From Arenibacter sp. 6A1 (GTDB lineage: Bacteria > Bacteroidota > Bacteroidia > Flavobacteriales > Flavobacteriaceae), in NCBI RefSeq assembly GCF_012272855.1, contig NZ_JAAXCQ010000019.1, positions 40,497 to 104,496 of the forward strand: a stretch of DNA of 64,000 nucleotides. Direction: 5' to 3'. The notes under the pieces are model-generated. The model ran no database searches, was not told the DNA's origin, and was given only the letters and a program-made list of their open reading frames with translations. Position numbers and translations under genes: made by a program. Of this stretch, positions 11,392 through 18,611 are shown piece after piece (the first letter of the stretch is position 1; the number at the start of each line of letters is the position of its first letter).

Positions 11392-12342
11392 ATGATCAAA
11401 AGAGTAATACCCCTGATGTTTCTTTTAAGTATCCTAATCTCATCAGGACAGGAACTTAATTCGCCCCAACTGTCGCAATATTTAGCGGACAACCCCTTTG
11501 TGCTCTCCCCTACCTATGCCGGAATTGGCGATCATATAAAGATCCGAATAAATGGCCTGGCACAATGGGTAGGGATTAAAGATGCCCCAAGGACCCAATC
11601 TTTTGCGGGCGATATGAGGCTTGGGGAAAAATCTGGGGTAGGACTCTTTTTATACAACGATTCTAACGGTTATACCAAACAAAAGGGAGCCCGACTTTCT
11701 TTTGCACACCATTTGACCCTAGACCGGTACGAGGACGAATTTTTATCCCTTGGTGTCTCCTATAATTTTAACCAGTTTAGGATAGATATAGAAAAATTTA
11801 CCGATGCCGGCTTCGATGCCGCAGTAACCAATGATAGGGCTACCAACAACCACAATTTTGATATAGGAGTCCTTTATCGCAAAAACAACTTTTATTTTAG
11901 CCTCAATGCCTCTAACCTTATCAATAAGGACATCGACCTCTTCGATCCCATTTATGAACCAAATGGACTCAGGAACTATTATGCCTATACCGGATATCGT
12001 TATAGAGAATCCAAGGCCAGTAATTTAGAAATAGAACCTTCCATACTCTATAAGCTTTTTGAGAGCGATGGTAGGTCCGAAGCAGATTTAAACGTGAAAT
12101 TCAGATGGTACGATTTTCAAGATTATTACTATGCCGGTCTAAGCTATCGGTTTTTGAACGACCAGATAGGAAAACCACACTATGTGGCCCCTCTGGTAGG
12201 CCTTAAAAAAAACAATTTCTACTTTGGTTACTCCTATCAAATTATTTTAAACGAAATTTTAGGATATAGCACCGGAACCCACGTTATTACCATCGGTGTA
12301 GATTTATTCCAAGGTATTAGCAACTGTAGGTGTACTTATTAA
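11392..12342 (+). CDS. PorP/SprF family type IX secretion-associated outer membrane protein
   Basis: This is a 316-residue protein with an N-terminal signal peptide (about residues 1-20, ending near SSGQ). It then shows the PorP/SprF family opening SPQLSQYLADNPFVLSPTYAG and alternating beta-strand segments typical of a small outer-membrane barrel. It ends with an unusual CRCTY tail. In Flavobacterium johnsoniae SprF is needed to secrete SprB through the type IX system. Here the gene starts 21 bp after the giant SprB-like gene and is almost certainly co-transcribed with it, so its likely role is as that adhesin's dedicated secretion or attachment partner. The family assignment is strong; specific partnership is inferred from position. 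Confidence 0.9.
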   Translation: MIKRVIPLMFLLSILISSGQELNSPQLSQYLADNPFVLSPTYAGIGDHIKIRINGLAQWVGIKDAPRTQSFAGDMRLGEKSGVGLFLYNDSNGYTKQKGARLSFAHHLTLDRYEDEFLSLGVSYNFNQFRIDIEKFTDAGFDAAVTNDRATNNHNFDIGVLYRKNNFYFSLNASNLINKDIDLFDPIYEPNGLRNYYAYTGYRYRESKASNLEIEPSILYKLFESDGRSEADLNVKFRWYDFQDYYYAGLSYRFLNDQIGKPHYVAPLVGLKKNNFYFGYSYQIILNEILGYSTGTHVITIGVDLFQGISNCRCTY

Positions 12343-12413
12343 GAGCAGCTAATAACAAGTCTAGCCTATTTTAAATTAGCGCATTTTATGACCCACAACT
12401 AAAAGGATTGCAG

Positions 12414-12421
12414 TAAGTTTG
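12414..12421 (+). promoter_or_regulatory. Bacteroidota -7 element upstream of folB
   Basis: TAAGTTTG matches the TAnnTTTG -7 consensus of Bacteroidota sigma factors and lies 17 bp before the GTG start of folB. No TTG is found at the ideal 19-bp spacing upstream, so this is a partial promoter match. It would give a very short leader. Confidence 0.4.
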
Positions 12422-12438
12422 TAAAAATTTTTTGTAAC

Positions 12439-12795
12439 GTGGGAAAGGTAGAAGTTAGTAATATAAGGGTATATGCCCATCATGGCTGTTTAAAGGAAGA
12501 AACTATAATAGGGAGCGATTACCGTGTTGATGTTGCCGTTAAGGCCTCGCTAAAAAAGGCTTCGAAATCTGATGAACTGGTACACACGGTCGATTATGTG
12601 CTGATCAACCATATTGTAAAGGAAGAAATGAAAGTCCCTTCCAAACTTTTAGAACATGTGGCCGAAAGAATCATAAAAAGAATTTTCAAGGAAAGTAAGA
12701 TGGTAACGAGGGCCAAAGTAGCTGTTACCAAGATAAATCCGCCTATCGGAGGCGATGTTGCCGAGGTTACGGTAACAATAAAATCTAAAAGATAG
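12439..12795 (+). CDS. folB: Dihydroneopterin aldolase
   Basis: The 118-residue product has the length and motifs of FolB, which converts 7,8-dihydroneopterin to 6-hydroxymethyl-dihydropterin and glycolaldehyde in folate synthesis. Visible family features are YAHHGCLKEE near residues 12-21 (substrate-binding Glu region), DYV at about 54-56, the LLEHVAERI helix near 69-77 and the catalytic-Lys segment KINPPIGG near 97-104. The start is GTG, since no in-frame ATG gives the conserved N-terminal KVEVSNIRVYAHHG segment. It lies after the SprF-like gene and before tRNA-Cys, and a -7-like element precedes it, so it probably has its own promoter. Confidence 0.93.
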   Translation: MGKVEVSNIRVYAHHGCLKEETIIGSDYRVDVAVKASLKKASKSDELVHTVDYVLINHIVKEEMKVPSKLLEHVAERIIKRIFKESKMVTRAKVAVTKINPPIGGDVAEVTVTIKSKR

Positions 12796-12828
12796 TGATT
12801 TTAAGTTTTTGATAGTTAAAAAAATTAT

Positions 12829-12836
12829 TACATTTG
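12829..12836 (+). promoter_or_regulatory. -7 element of the tRNA-Cys promoter
   Basis: TACATTTG, a perfect TAnnTTTG match, ends 11 bp before the tRNA start. A TTG at 12809-12811 stands 17 bp upstream of it, slightly closer than the preferred 19. Confidence 0.6.
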
Positions 12837-12847
12837 CAGAACGAAAG

Positions 12848-12918
12848 GGCATTGTGGCCGAGTGGCTAGGCAGAGCTCTGCAAAAGCTTGTACAGCGGTT
12901 CGAATCCGCTCGATGCCT
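12848..12918 (+). tRNA. tRNA-Cys (anticodon GCA)
   Basis: The 71-nt sequence folds into a cloverleaf. The acceptor stem GGCATTG pairs with CGATGCC, the D stem is GCC/GGC, the anticodon stem GAGCT pairs with AGCTT around loop CTGCAAA (anticodon GCA), and the T stem AGCGG pairs with CCGCT around TTCGAAT. The discriminator base is T and CCA is not encoded, as is common in this phylum. A consensus -7 element precedes it and a terminator follows. Confidence 0.95.
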
Positions 12919-12924
12919 CTCTAA

Positions 12925-12956
12925 AACCTTAACTTTAATTAGTTAAGGTTTTTTTT
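12925..12956 (+). terminator. Rho-independent terminator after tRNA-Cys
   Basis: AACCTTAACT pairs perfectly with AGTTAAGGTT around a 6-nt loop, followed by a run of T. It sits 6 bp after the tRNA. Confidence 0.85.
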
Positions 12957-12971
12957 ATGCCTTTATTTTAT

Positions 12972-13061
12972 GGGCGTTCCCCTATCGGGTCGCTCTTTCC
13001 GCTATATCTTTTTTAAACGCCTGCACCGTCCAAAAAAGGATGCCGCTGCAAAAGCTAACGC
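12972..13061 (+). repeat. Dispersed hairpin element, A type, copy 1
   Basis: It begins GGGCGTTCCCCTATCGGG and ends CTGCAAAAGCTAACGC. Between these is an A/T-flanked core (TTTTTT ... AAAAAA) whose inner bases differ between copies. The same ends recur at 39167-39256 (minus), 53233-53325 and 58271-58361. Confidence 0.85.
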
Positions 13062-13425
13062 GACAATCAATGAACAATAATCAATTTGGCAATAAACAAT
13101 GTTAAATGCGGGCAACACTAATCAGGGAAGTTCACTGGATAAAAGAAAAGAGAAAAGAGAGGACCGCTCGGAAAATGCAACCACTTGCATTTGTAGTAAG
13201 GGGCCAAATCAATTTCCTATAAGCAGTAGACAATGCTTAAATGAGGGCAACACTAATCAACCAAGTACATGATATTTGTTAGGAAGTTATTTTTGTTATC
13301 GATTATGATGGATGAAGGGTGGGTTCAGTGAACTTTAACCAATCGGTACATTTTCACATTGCTACATTAAACAATTGCATTTTTCACATTGTTAATTACT
13401 AATTGTTTATTGTTCACTGAAAAAA

Positions 13426-13505
13426 GCGTTAGGGACCGCGGCGGCATCCCCGCAGCGCAGCAAGGGATATAGCCAAGGGCCCGCCCGACGAAGGAGGGAA
13501 CGCCC
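13426..13505 (-). repeat. Dispersed hairpin element, B type, copy 1
   Basis: Read on the minus strand it starts GGGCGTTCCC, passes through GGCTATATC and GGATGCCGC, and ends CTAACGC, so it is a GC-rich relative of the A type. Its core, TTGCTGCGCTGCGG, replaces the T/A hairpin. An almost identical 80-bp copy lies at 38636-38715. Confidence 0.8.
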
Positions 13506-13611
13506 AAATAATAATGCTGAAAACAAGGGGAGCAGGAGAAAAAAGGACGGATTTAGAACAGCGCGACACCTTCCTTCTCAACTAGGAAACAGTGGCGAAC
13601 CCTACCACCTA

Positions 13612-14277
13612 TTATTCTTTCATGAGTTCTATTCCTTTTTCGATATTTAATTTGTCCTTGGGCAAGAATCCCTTGACAATCAATACCAATCCACAGAGGA
13701 TCAATATAATTCCCAGGCCTTTTTTTACCATAAGGATTCGTTTTGAAGTCAGGTTTTTACGCAGTTGTTTTGCCAACAATATTTTTACGAGATCGGTAAT
13801 AAAATAGGACGCCAGCATAGCGCCAAAAAATACCCAGATACGTTTGGGATCGTTGTCCAAACTCGGTCCTACGACAATAATAATTCCAAGCCAAAACACC
13901 AAAACGCCGATATTGATAAAGTTCAATAAAAACCCTTTGACAAACAAACTGACATAATCGCCTTTGGTAACCTTTATTTTTTTGTCCTTGTGCTTGGCAG
14001 TTTTCTTTAAAATATTGGTGAGTCCGTATACCAGTAAAATAACCCCTCCAAAAACATACAGTCCCGGTTGATTGCTCAGGTTTTCCAACAGTTGAAAACT
14101 ACTAAAATATGCCGCTGTTATAAAAAGAACGTCGGCCACTATCACTCCTATATCAAAACAGAGGGCTGCTCTAAAACCCTTTGTTGCACTCGTCTCTAGA
14201 AGCACAAAAAAAACAGGACCCACCATAAAACTTAAAAAAAAGCCTAGTGGTATCGCTGCCTGTACATCTTCTATCAT
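13612..14277 (-). CDS. LysE family translocator
   Basis: The 221-residue product is an integral membrane protein with about six hydrophobic segments. It carries the LysE/RhtB-type opening (A-x-P-L-G-F-F-L-S-F-M-V-G-P-V-F-F, residues ~8-24) and a mid-protein charged loop (KKTAKHKDKKIK). LysE-family proteins export amino acids or related small metabolites across the inner membrane; substrate cannot be told from sequence. It starts 14 bp after the stop of the DUF2807 gene, so the two are probably co-transcribed, possibly with rnr upstream. Downstream lies the compound repeat. Confidence 0.85.
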   Translation of the reverse strand: MIEDVQAAIPLGFFLSFMVGPVFFVLLETSATKGFRAALCFDIGVIVADVLFITAAYFSSFQLLENLSNQPGLYVFGGVILLVYGLTNILKKTAKHKDKKIKVTKGDYVSLFVKGFLLNFINIGVLVFWLGIIIVVGPSLDNDPKRIWVFFGAMLASYFITDLVKILLAKQLRKNLTSKRILMVKKGLGIILILCGLVLIVKGFLPKDKLNIEKGIELMKE

Positions 14278-14291
14278 AAAATTTAAATTCT

Positions 14292-14975
14292 TTACATTTT
14301 GGTTATTTTACCACCAAAAACGGTTTTCTCATCCATTTTAGCGGGTTTCCCGTACACCAAAACCTCGCCTCCAGCTTTTACGGTAGCCTTTACATAGTCC
14401 GTAGCAAATACGTCGGCCCTAGAACCAGCATTGACATTGACGGTACTGAATTTTGTATTGAAATTTTTCCCGTAATAGCTACCGCCAGTATTTATTTGGA
14501 TATCCTGATTGTACGATTTTCCACTGGTTGTAATAATTCCCCCGGTAACCGCTTTTATCAGTAATTGTTCTACTTGGGCATTTATATTTAGCTCTCCCCC
14601 TTCTTGTGCCTTTAGTTCTAAAACCTTTTGTTTTATAGGCAGTTCACAAGAAATACGGGCATCTTCATTGACGTCGATAACCAGCAATTCCCCCGTATAG
14701 TACAAGTTTACAAAGGTACGATAACCACTAAAAATTTTCCCTACCTCCATGCGGAGTTTTAAAACGCCCTCATTGTTTACGATGGCTACCTTGGTGGTAT
14801 TGGCCCCGGTTATGACGGCCTTGTTCACATCTGCTTTAATGAGGTTTACGGACAAGCCATCAAAAGCTTTTATTTCGGAGAAGGCTTGTAATTCCTGAAT
14901 TACTTTTTCATTTTGGGAACAAAGGGTTTGAAGACCACACCCAAGGGCTAAAAAACATACGATTATTTGTTTCAT
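14292..14975 (-). CDS. DUF2807 (head GIN domain) exported protein
   Basis: The 227-residue protein starts with a signal peptide (MKQIIVCFLALGCGLQTLCSQ). The remainder has the repetitive beta-helical pattern of the DUF2807 'head GIN' family, with short strands such as GGEVLVYG and SRADVFATDYVKATVKAGG near residues 185-215. These proteins are widespread in Bacteroidota and are thought to be periplasmic or surface-located; no biochemical role is established. It lies between rnr (151 bp upstream, with two stem-loops in the gap) and the LysE gene. Confidence 0.82.
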   Translation of the reverse strand: MKQIIVCFLALGCGLQTLCSQNEKVIQELQAFSEIKAFDGLSVNLIKADVNKAVITGANTTKVAIVNNEGVLKLRMEVGKIFSGYRTFVNLYYTGELLVIDVNEDARISCELPIKQKVLELKAQEGGELNINAQVEQLLIKAVTGGIITTSGKSYNQDIQINTGGSYYGKNFNTKFSTVNVNAGSRADVFATDYVKATVKAGGEVLVYGKPAKMDEKTVFGGKITKM

Positions 14976-15002
14976 CTGCTTAAATCTATAGTTTTAATAA
15001 GC

Positions 15003-15086
15003 CGTAAACCCAAAACGTAGTTTACGACCAATCTGCTGTAGACATCACCTGGAAACAAGATGTACTAAAAAATCTTGCTCCAGGTG
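15003..15086. other. Two stem-loops in the rnr-DUF2807 gap
   Basis: The first is CGTAAAC/GTTTACG at 15003-15026. The second is a long stem at 15046-15086 with outer arms CACCTGGA and TCCAGGTG and inner arms ACAAGAT and ATCTTG(C). There is no T-run next to the long stem on the minus strand, so it is not a standard terminator. An RNA-processing or stabilising hairpin is possible. Confidence 0.5.
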
Positions 15087-15126
15087 TAATCCTTCCATTT
15101 TTAAACAAATTCTATGCGAACAAAAT

Positions 15127-17316
15127 TTATTTATTTTTTCCTAGAAGCGAAAAATCTAAATGTCGTTTAATTAGATCGGAGTTCTTTACCATCACGATTA
15201 CCTCGTCTCCTAATTGGTAGGTTTTTTTGTGTCTTTCCCCTACAATGGCGTATTCCTTTTCATCAAAGGTATAATAATCATCTTTGATATCCCTAATGCG
15301 GATCATTCCTTCGCATTTATTTTCTATAATCTCTACATAGAGTCCCCATTCGGTGACCCCAGAAATTACGCCAATAAATTCTTTGTCCTGGTGATCTTGC
15401 ATAAACTTGATCTGCATATATTTTATAGAATCGCGTTCTGCATTGGCGGCCAAACTTTCCATGTCTGACGAGTGTTTACATTTATCTTGGTAAACATCTT
15501 CCTTTGCCGAAGCACCCCCATCCAAATAATGTTGCAGCAATCTGTGTACCATCACATCTGGGTACCTTCTAATGGGCGAAGTAAAATGGGTGTAATAATC
15601 AAAGGCCAATCCGTAATGTCCAATATTGTCCACGGTATAGATTGCCTTGCTCATACTTCTAATGGCGAGGGTATCGACCAAGTTTTGTTCCTTGCGTCCC
15701 TTTACATCTTCCAGAAGCTTATTTAGAGAGCTGCTAATAGATTTTCTATCTTTAAAGTTAAGGGAATGTCCAAAACGGGATACAATGCCGTTAAGGGCCA
15801 TTAATTTATCTTCATTGGGTTCGTCGTGCACTCGGTAGACAAAAGTTTTTTCCGGTTTTGGCTTTCCAATAAATTGGGCAACTTTTCTATTGGCCAATAA
15901 CATAAATTCCTCGATCAGTTTATTGGCATCCTTGGCTTCTTTAAAATATACGCCTACCGGTTCGCTATTTTCGTTCAGGTTAAACCGCACTTCTACTTTA
16001 TCAAAAGAGATGGCTCCTTCACGCATGCGTTCCTTCCGCATAATTTTTGCAAGTCGGTCCATGGTCAAGGTTGCCGCAACGACCTCTTCACTGACACTGT
16101 ATGCTTTTTCGCGAATCGAAATTTCTTCCGGAATATTTCCGTTTTGATTTTCGATAATATGCTGCGCCTCTTCGTAGGCAAAACGTTCGTTAGAATTAAT
16201 GACCGTTCTTCCAAACCACTGATCTTTTATCTGGGCCTTGTCATCAATTTCAAAAATTGCGGAGAAGGTATATTTTTCCTCATTGGGTCTCAGCGAACAT
16301 GCATTGTTCGATAAGACTTCCGGGAGCATGGGTACTACCCTATCGACCAAATAAACCGAAGTGGCCCTGTTGTAGGCTTCCTCGTCCAAAATAGAATCTG
16401 GCGTTACGTAATGGGAAACGTCGGCAATATGGATTCCGATTTCATAATTTCCGTTCTCCAAAATTTTAAAGGAAAGCGCATCGTCAAAATCCTTGGCATC
16501 TTTTGGGTCAATCGTAAAAGTAAGGGTGTCTCGTAGATCCCTTCTTTTTTCTATTTCCTCTTTTTTAATGGAAGTGTCCAACTGGTCCGCGAACCTTTCT
16601 ACTTCTACCGGAAATTCATAGGGCAAACCATATTCTGCCAAGATGGCATGGATCTCTGTATTGTGCTCCCCTGGTTTTCCCAACACTTCGGTGATGGTCC
16701 CAAAAGGAGAATCGGCCTTGTCTGGCCATTCGTCAATTTCTACAATGACCTTATCGCCATTTTCTGCCGTCCCGATTTTTTCTTTTGGAATAAATATATC
16801 GGTATACATTCTGTGATCTGTGGGACGTACAAAGGCAAAACTTTTTTGCATCTCTACAATCCCCACAAAAACCATTTTATTGCGACTTACAATTTTGGTG
16901 ATCTCGCCTTCTAATTTTTTTCCTTTTCTCTTTGGAAAAATATACACCTCTACGGTGTCTTTATGAAAAGCTTTTTTTAATTTATTAAAGGGAATAAAAA
17001 CATCTTCATCCAATCCCTCTACAATGATATAGGCATTTCCTCTTCCGGTGATATCTACCCTACCGGTATGGTACGATTTTGTAGAAGCAATTGCCTTGTA
17101 ATTTCCACGGCTTTCTTCTACGATTCTTTTTTTCTCTTTTAGCGACACCAATTTTTTGATCAGATCATTTCTGTCCTTGGTATCGGTAAGGCCAATTTTA
17201 GCAGCGATTTGTTTATAGTTAAAAGACTTTCCCGGTTCCTTTTCAAGAACAGTAAAGATTCCTTTTGTTATTTCGTTGCTTTTATTGTTTTGACCCTTCT
17301 TTTTTCTCTTCGACAT
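15127..17316 (-). CDS. rnr: Ribonuclease R
   Basis: The 729-residue protein has the RNase R order: an N-terminal winged-helix-like region (residues ~15-75), cold-shock OB folds (~80-220), the RNB catalytic domain with the acidic motif DPKDAKDFDDAL near 270-282, the YTHFTSPIRRYPD segment, and a C-terminal S1 domain (EFIGVISGVTEWGLYVEI). It degrades structured RNA 3' to 5' processively in the cytoplasm. It lacks the long basic tail of the ~813-residue E. coli enzyme, as is usual in this phylum. It is transcribed away from rpiB across a 749-bp AT-rich divergent region, and the DUF2807 and LysE genes follow on the same strand. Confidence 0.95.
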   Translation of the reverse strand: MSKRKKKGQNNKSNEITKGIFTVLEKEPGKSFNYKQIAAKIGLTDTKDRNDLIKKLVSLKEKKRIVEESRGNYKAIASTKSYHTGRVDITGRGNAYIIVEGLDEDVFIPFNKLKKAFHKDTVEVYIFPKRKGKKLEGEITKIVSRNKMVFVGIVEMQKSFAFVRPTDHRMYTDIFIPKEKIGTAENGDKVIVEIDEWPDKADSPFGTITEVLGKPGEHNTEIHAILAEYGLPYEFPVEVERFADQLDTSIKKEEIEKRRDLRDTLTFTIDPKDAKDFDDALSFKILENGNYEIGIHIADVSHYVTPDSILDEEAYNRATSVYLVDRVVPMLPEVLSNNACSLRPNEEKYTFSAIFEIDDKAQIKDQWFGRTVINSNERFAYEEAQHIIENQNGNIPEEISIREKAYSVSEEVVAATLTMDRLAKIMRKERMREGAISFDKVEVRFNLNENSEPVGVYFKEAKDANKLIEEFMLLANRKVAQFIGKPKPEKTFVYRVHDEPNEDKLMALNGIVSRFGHSLNFKDRKSISSSLNKLLEDVKGRKEQNLVDTLAIRSMSKAIYTVDNIGHYGLAFDYYTHFTSPIRRYPDVMVHRLLQHYLDGGASAKEDVYQDKCKHSSDMESLAANAERDSIKYMQIKFMQDHQDKEFIGVISGVTEWGLYVEIIENKCEGMIRIRDIKDDYYTFDEKEYAIVGERHKKTYQLGDEVIVMVKNSDLIKRHLDFSLLGKNK

Positions 17317-18065
17317 TAATACTTATTATTTGTGGAAAATTACGAATTATAATCCATTGTCCTATCAATACGGAATCAACTTACCGTAAAACTTCTGCAA
17401 CGTTCTTATCAACAATTATATAATACACTATTTTCTTTTTATTAAATTTAAAAAAAAACTGGTGGATATTATAGTTTGTTAATAGTTGCAATAAAATTAT
17501 GATTGGAAATTTGTTTTACAGTATCTTTGGACTTTATTGACAAGTTATCCGATAGGACTTTTATTATAAATCAAGTTCTTAACACAGTTATTAACATGTG
17601 TTGATAACCTATATTAACATGAATTTTTTAATAAGTAAAGTTTAAATAATTGTTAACTACGAAAGCTTATTGTTTCATAACTTATTATTAGATTTTGAGA
17701 AGTAAATTATATTATGATGGTTTTGTTTTCTATAGGGAAATATAATCGAGAAATCAAAATTTACTATTTACTTTTTATCATCAGCTTGTTAACATTAGTG
17801 TTTTAAGCTTAAATAGCTAACTAACAAGCTTTTTCAGATTTTACAAAAATTATGATGTTAACAACCCTATTTGTGTGGTGAAAATGGACTTAGTTGTATA
17901 TTAGTAATCAGCACATAACATCAAATAACGGCCTATTCGGCGCCTTGTCAACCATAAATGAATGGAACATAAAAAAGGCCCAATATCTACAAAATATACG
18001 GTCTTGGAGCATTGTTAATATCTCTCAAAAAATCTTATTCCAAAACATAAACGAGTACATTAAAA
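17317..18065. other. AT-rich divergent intergenic region with DnaA-box-like 9-mers; candidate origin core
   Basis: No gene is visible. It contains TTATCAACA at 17406-17414, TTATTAACA at 17588-17596 and TGTTGATAA (reverse complement of TTATCAACA) at 17599-17607, plus several GTTAAC palindromes. Base use changes inside it: by hand count 17341-17460 has 22 C and 7 G, whereas 17461-17520 has 12 G and 2 C. The flanking genes diverge. This fits a replication origin but no dnaA is present; two divergent promoters in AT-rich DNA is the plain alternative. Confidence 0.45.
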
Positions 18066-18497
18066 ATGAAAATAGCCATCGGTAACGATCATGCGGGTAC
18101 AGCATATAAACATGCCATTGTCGAACTATTAAATTCGATGAAAATAGAGGTCATTAATTATGGGACAGATCAATCGGAAAGTGTTGATTACGCGGATTTT
18201 GTACATCCGGTTTCCAAGGATGTAACAGCGGGAACAGCCGATCTTGGCATCATCATTTGTGGTAGTGGAAATGGGGCCTGTATGACCGCTAATAAGCACC
18301 AAAAGGTAAGGGCGGCCCTTTGTTGGACAACTGAGATTGTAAAACTGGCCAAAGAACACAATGACGCCAATGTATTGGGAATACCGGCAAGGTATGTCTC
18401 TTTGCCGCAAGCACTGGATATGGTTACTACCTTTATAAACACTTCTTTTGAAGGGGGCCGTCACCAAAACCGTATAGAAAAGATTCCTTGTTTATAG
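18066..18497 (+). CDS. rpiB: Ribose 5-phosphate isomerase B
   Basis: The 143-residue product matches the RpiB/LacAB fold and length. It has MKIAIGNDHAG at the start, the catalytic-Cys region LGIIICGSGNGACMTANK near residues 58-75, and RAALCWTTEIVKLAKEHNDANVLGIPARYVS near 80-110. RpiB interconverts ribose 5-phosphate and ribulose 5-phosphate in the pentose phosphate pathway. The ATG at 18066 gives the conserved N-terminus directly. It is transcribed away from rnr and ends in a strong terminator before a 3.8-kb gene-free region. Confidence 0.94.
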   Translation: MKIAIGNDHAGTAYKHAIVELLNSMKIEVINYGTDQSESVDYADFVHPVSKDVTAGTADLGIIICGSGNGACMTANKHQKVRAALCWTTEIVKLAKEHNDANVLGIPARYVSLPQALDMVTTFINTSFEGGRHQNRIEKIPCL

Positions 18498-18576
18498 CGT
18501 ATTATAGATTTAATAAACTGATATACAGTTCTTTTGTGTCGATTTGATTTAAAAGAATCGTTCTGATAAAATTTAC

Positions 18577-18611
18577 AAATGGGGTTCCCAGCTTTAGCGG
18601 GAACCCCATTT
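18577..18611 (+). terminator. Rho-independent terminator after rpiB
   Basis: AAATGGGGTTCCC pairs perfectly with GGGAACCCCATTT around a 9-nt loop, about 80 bp after the rpiB stop. It is nearly symmetric and could work in both directions. Confidence 0.75.

Larger units (their letters stand above)
12972..13505. repeat. Left arm of a long inverted repeat (compound element: A copy, spacer, B copy)
   Basis: This block is an A-type hairpin element (12972-13061), about 360 bp of AT-rich spacer, and a B-type hairpin element in opposite orientation (13426-13505). The whole block reappears reverse-complemented at 38636-39256. Similarity is near-identical over the inner ~300 bp (13206-13505 against 38636-38931), for example a shared block reading CCTATAAGCAGTAGACAATG. 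I see no coding sequence in it. Confidence 0.85.

Noticed and set aside
18129..18467. Minus-strand frame opposite rpiB
   Set aside because: Fully covered by rpiB on the other strand; shadow of a well-supported gene.
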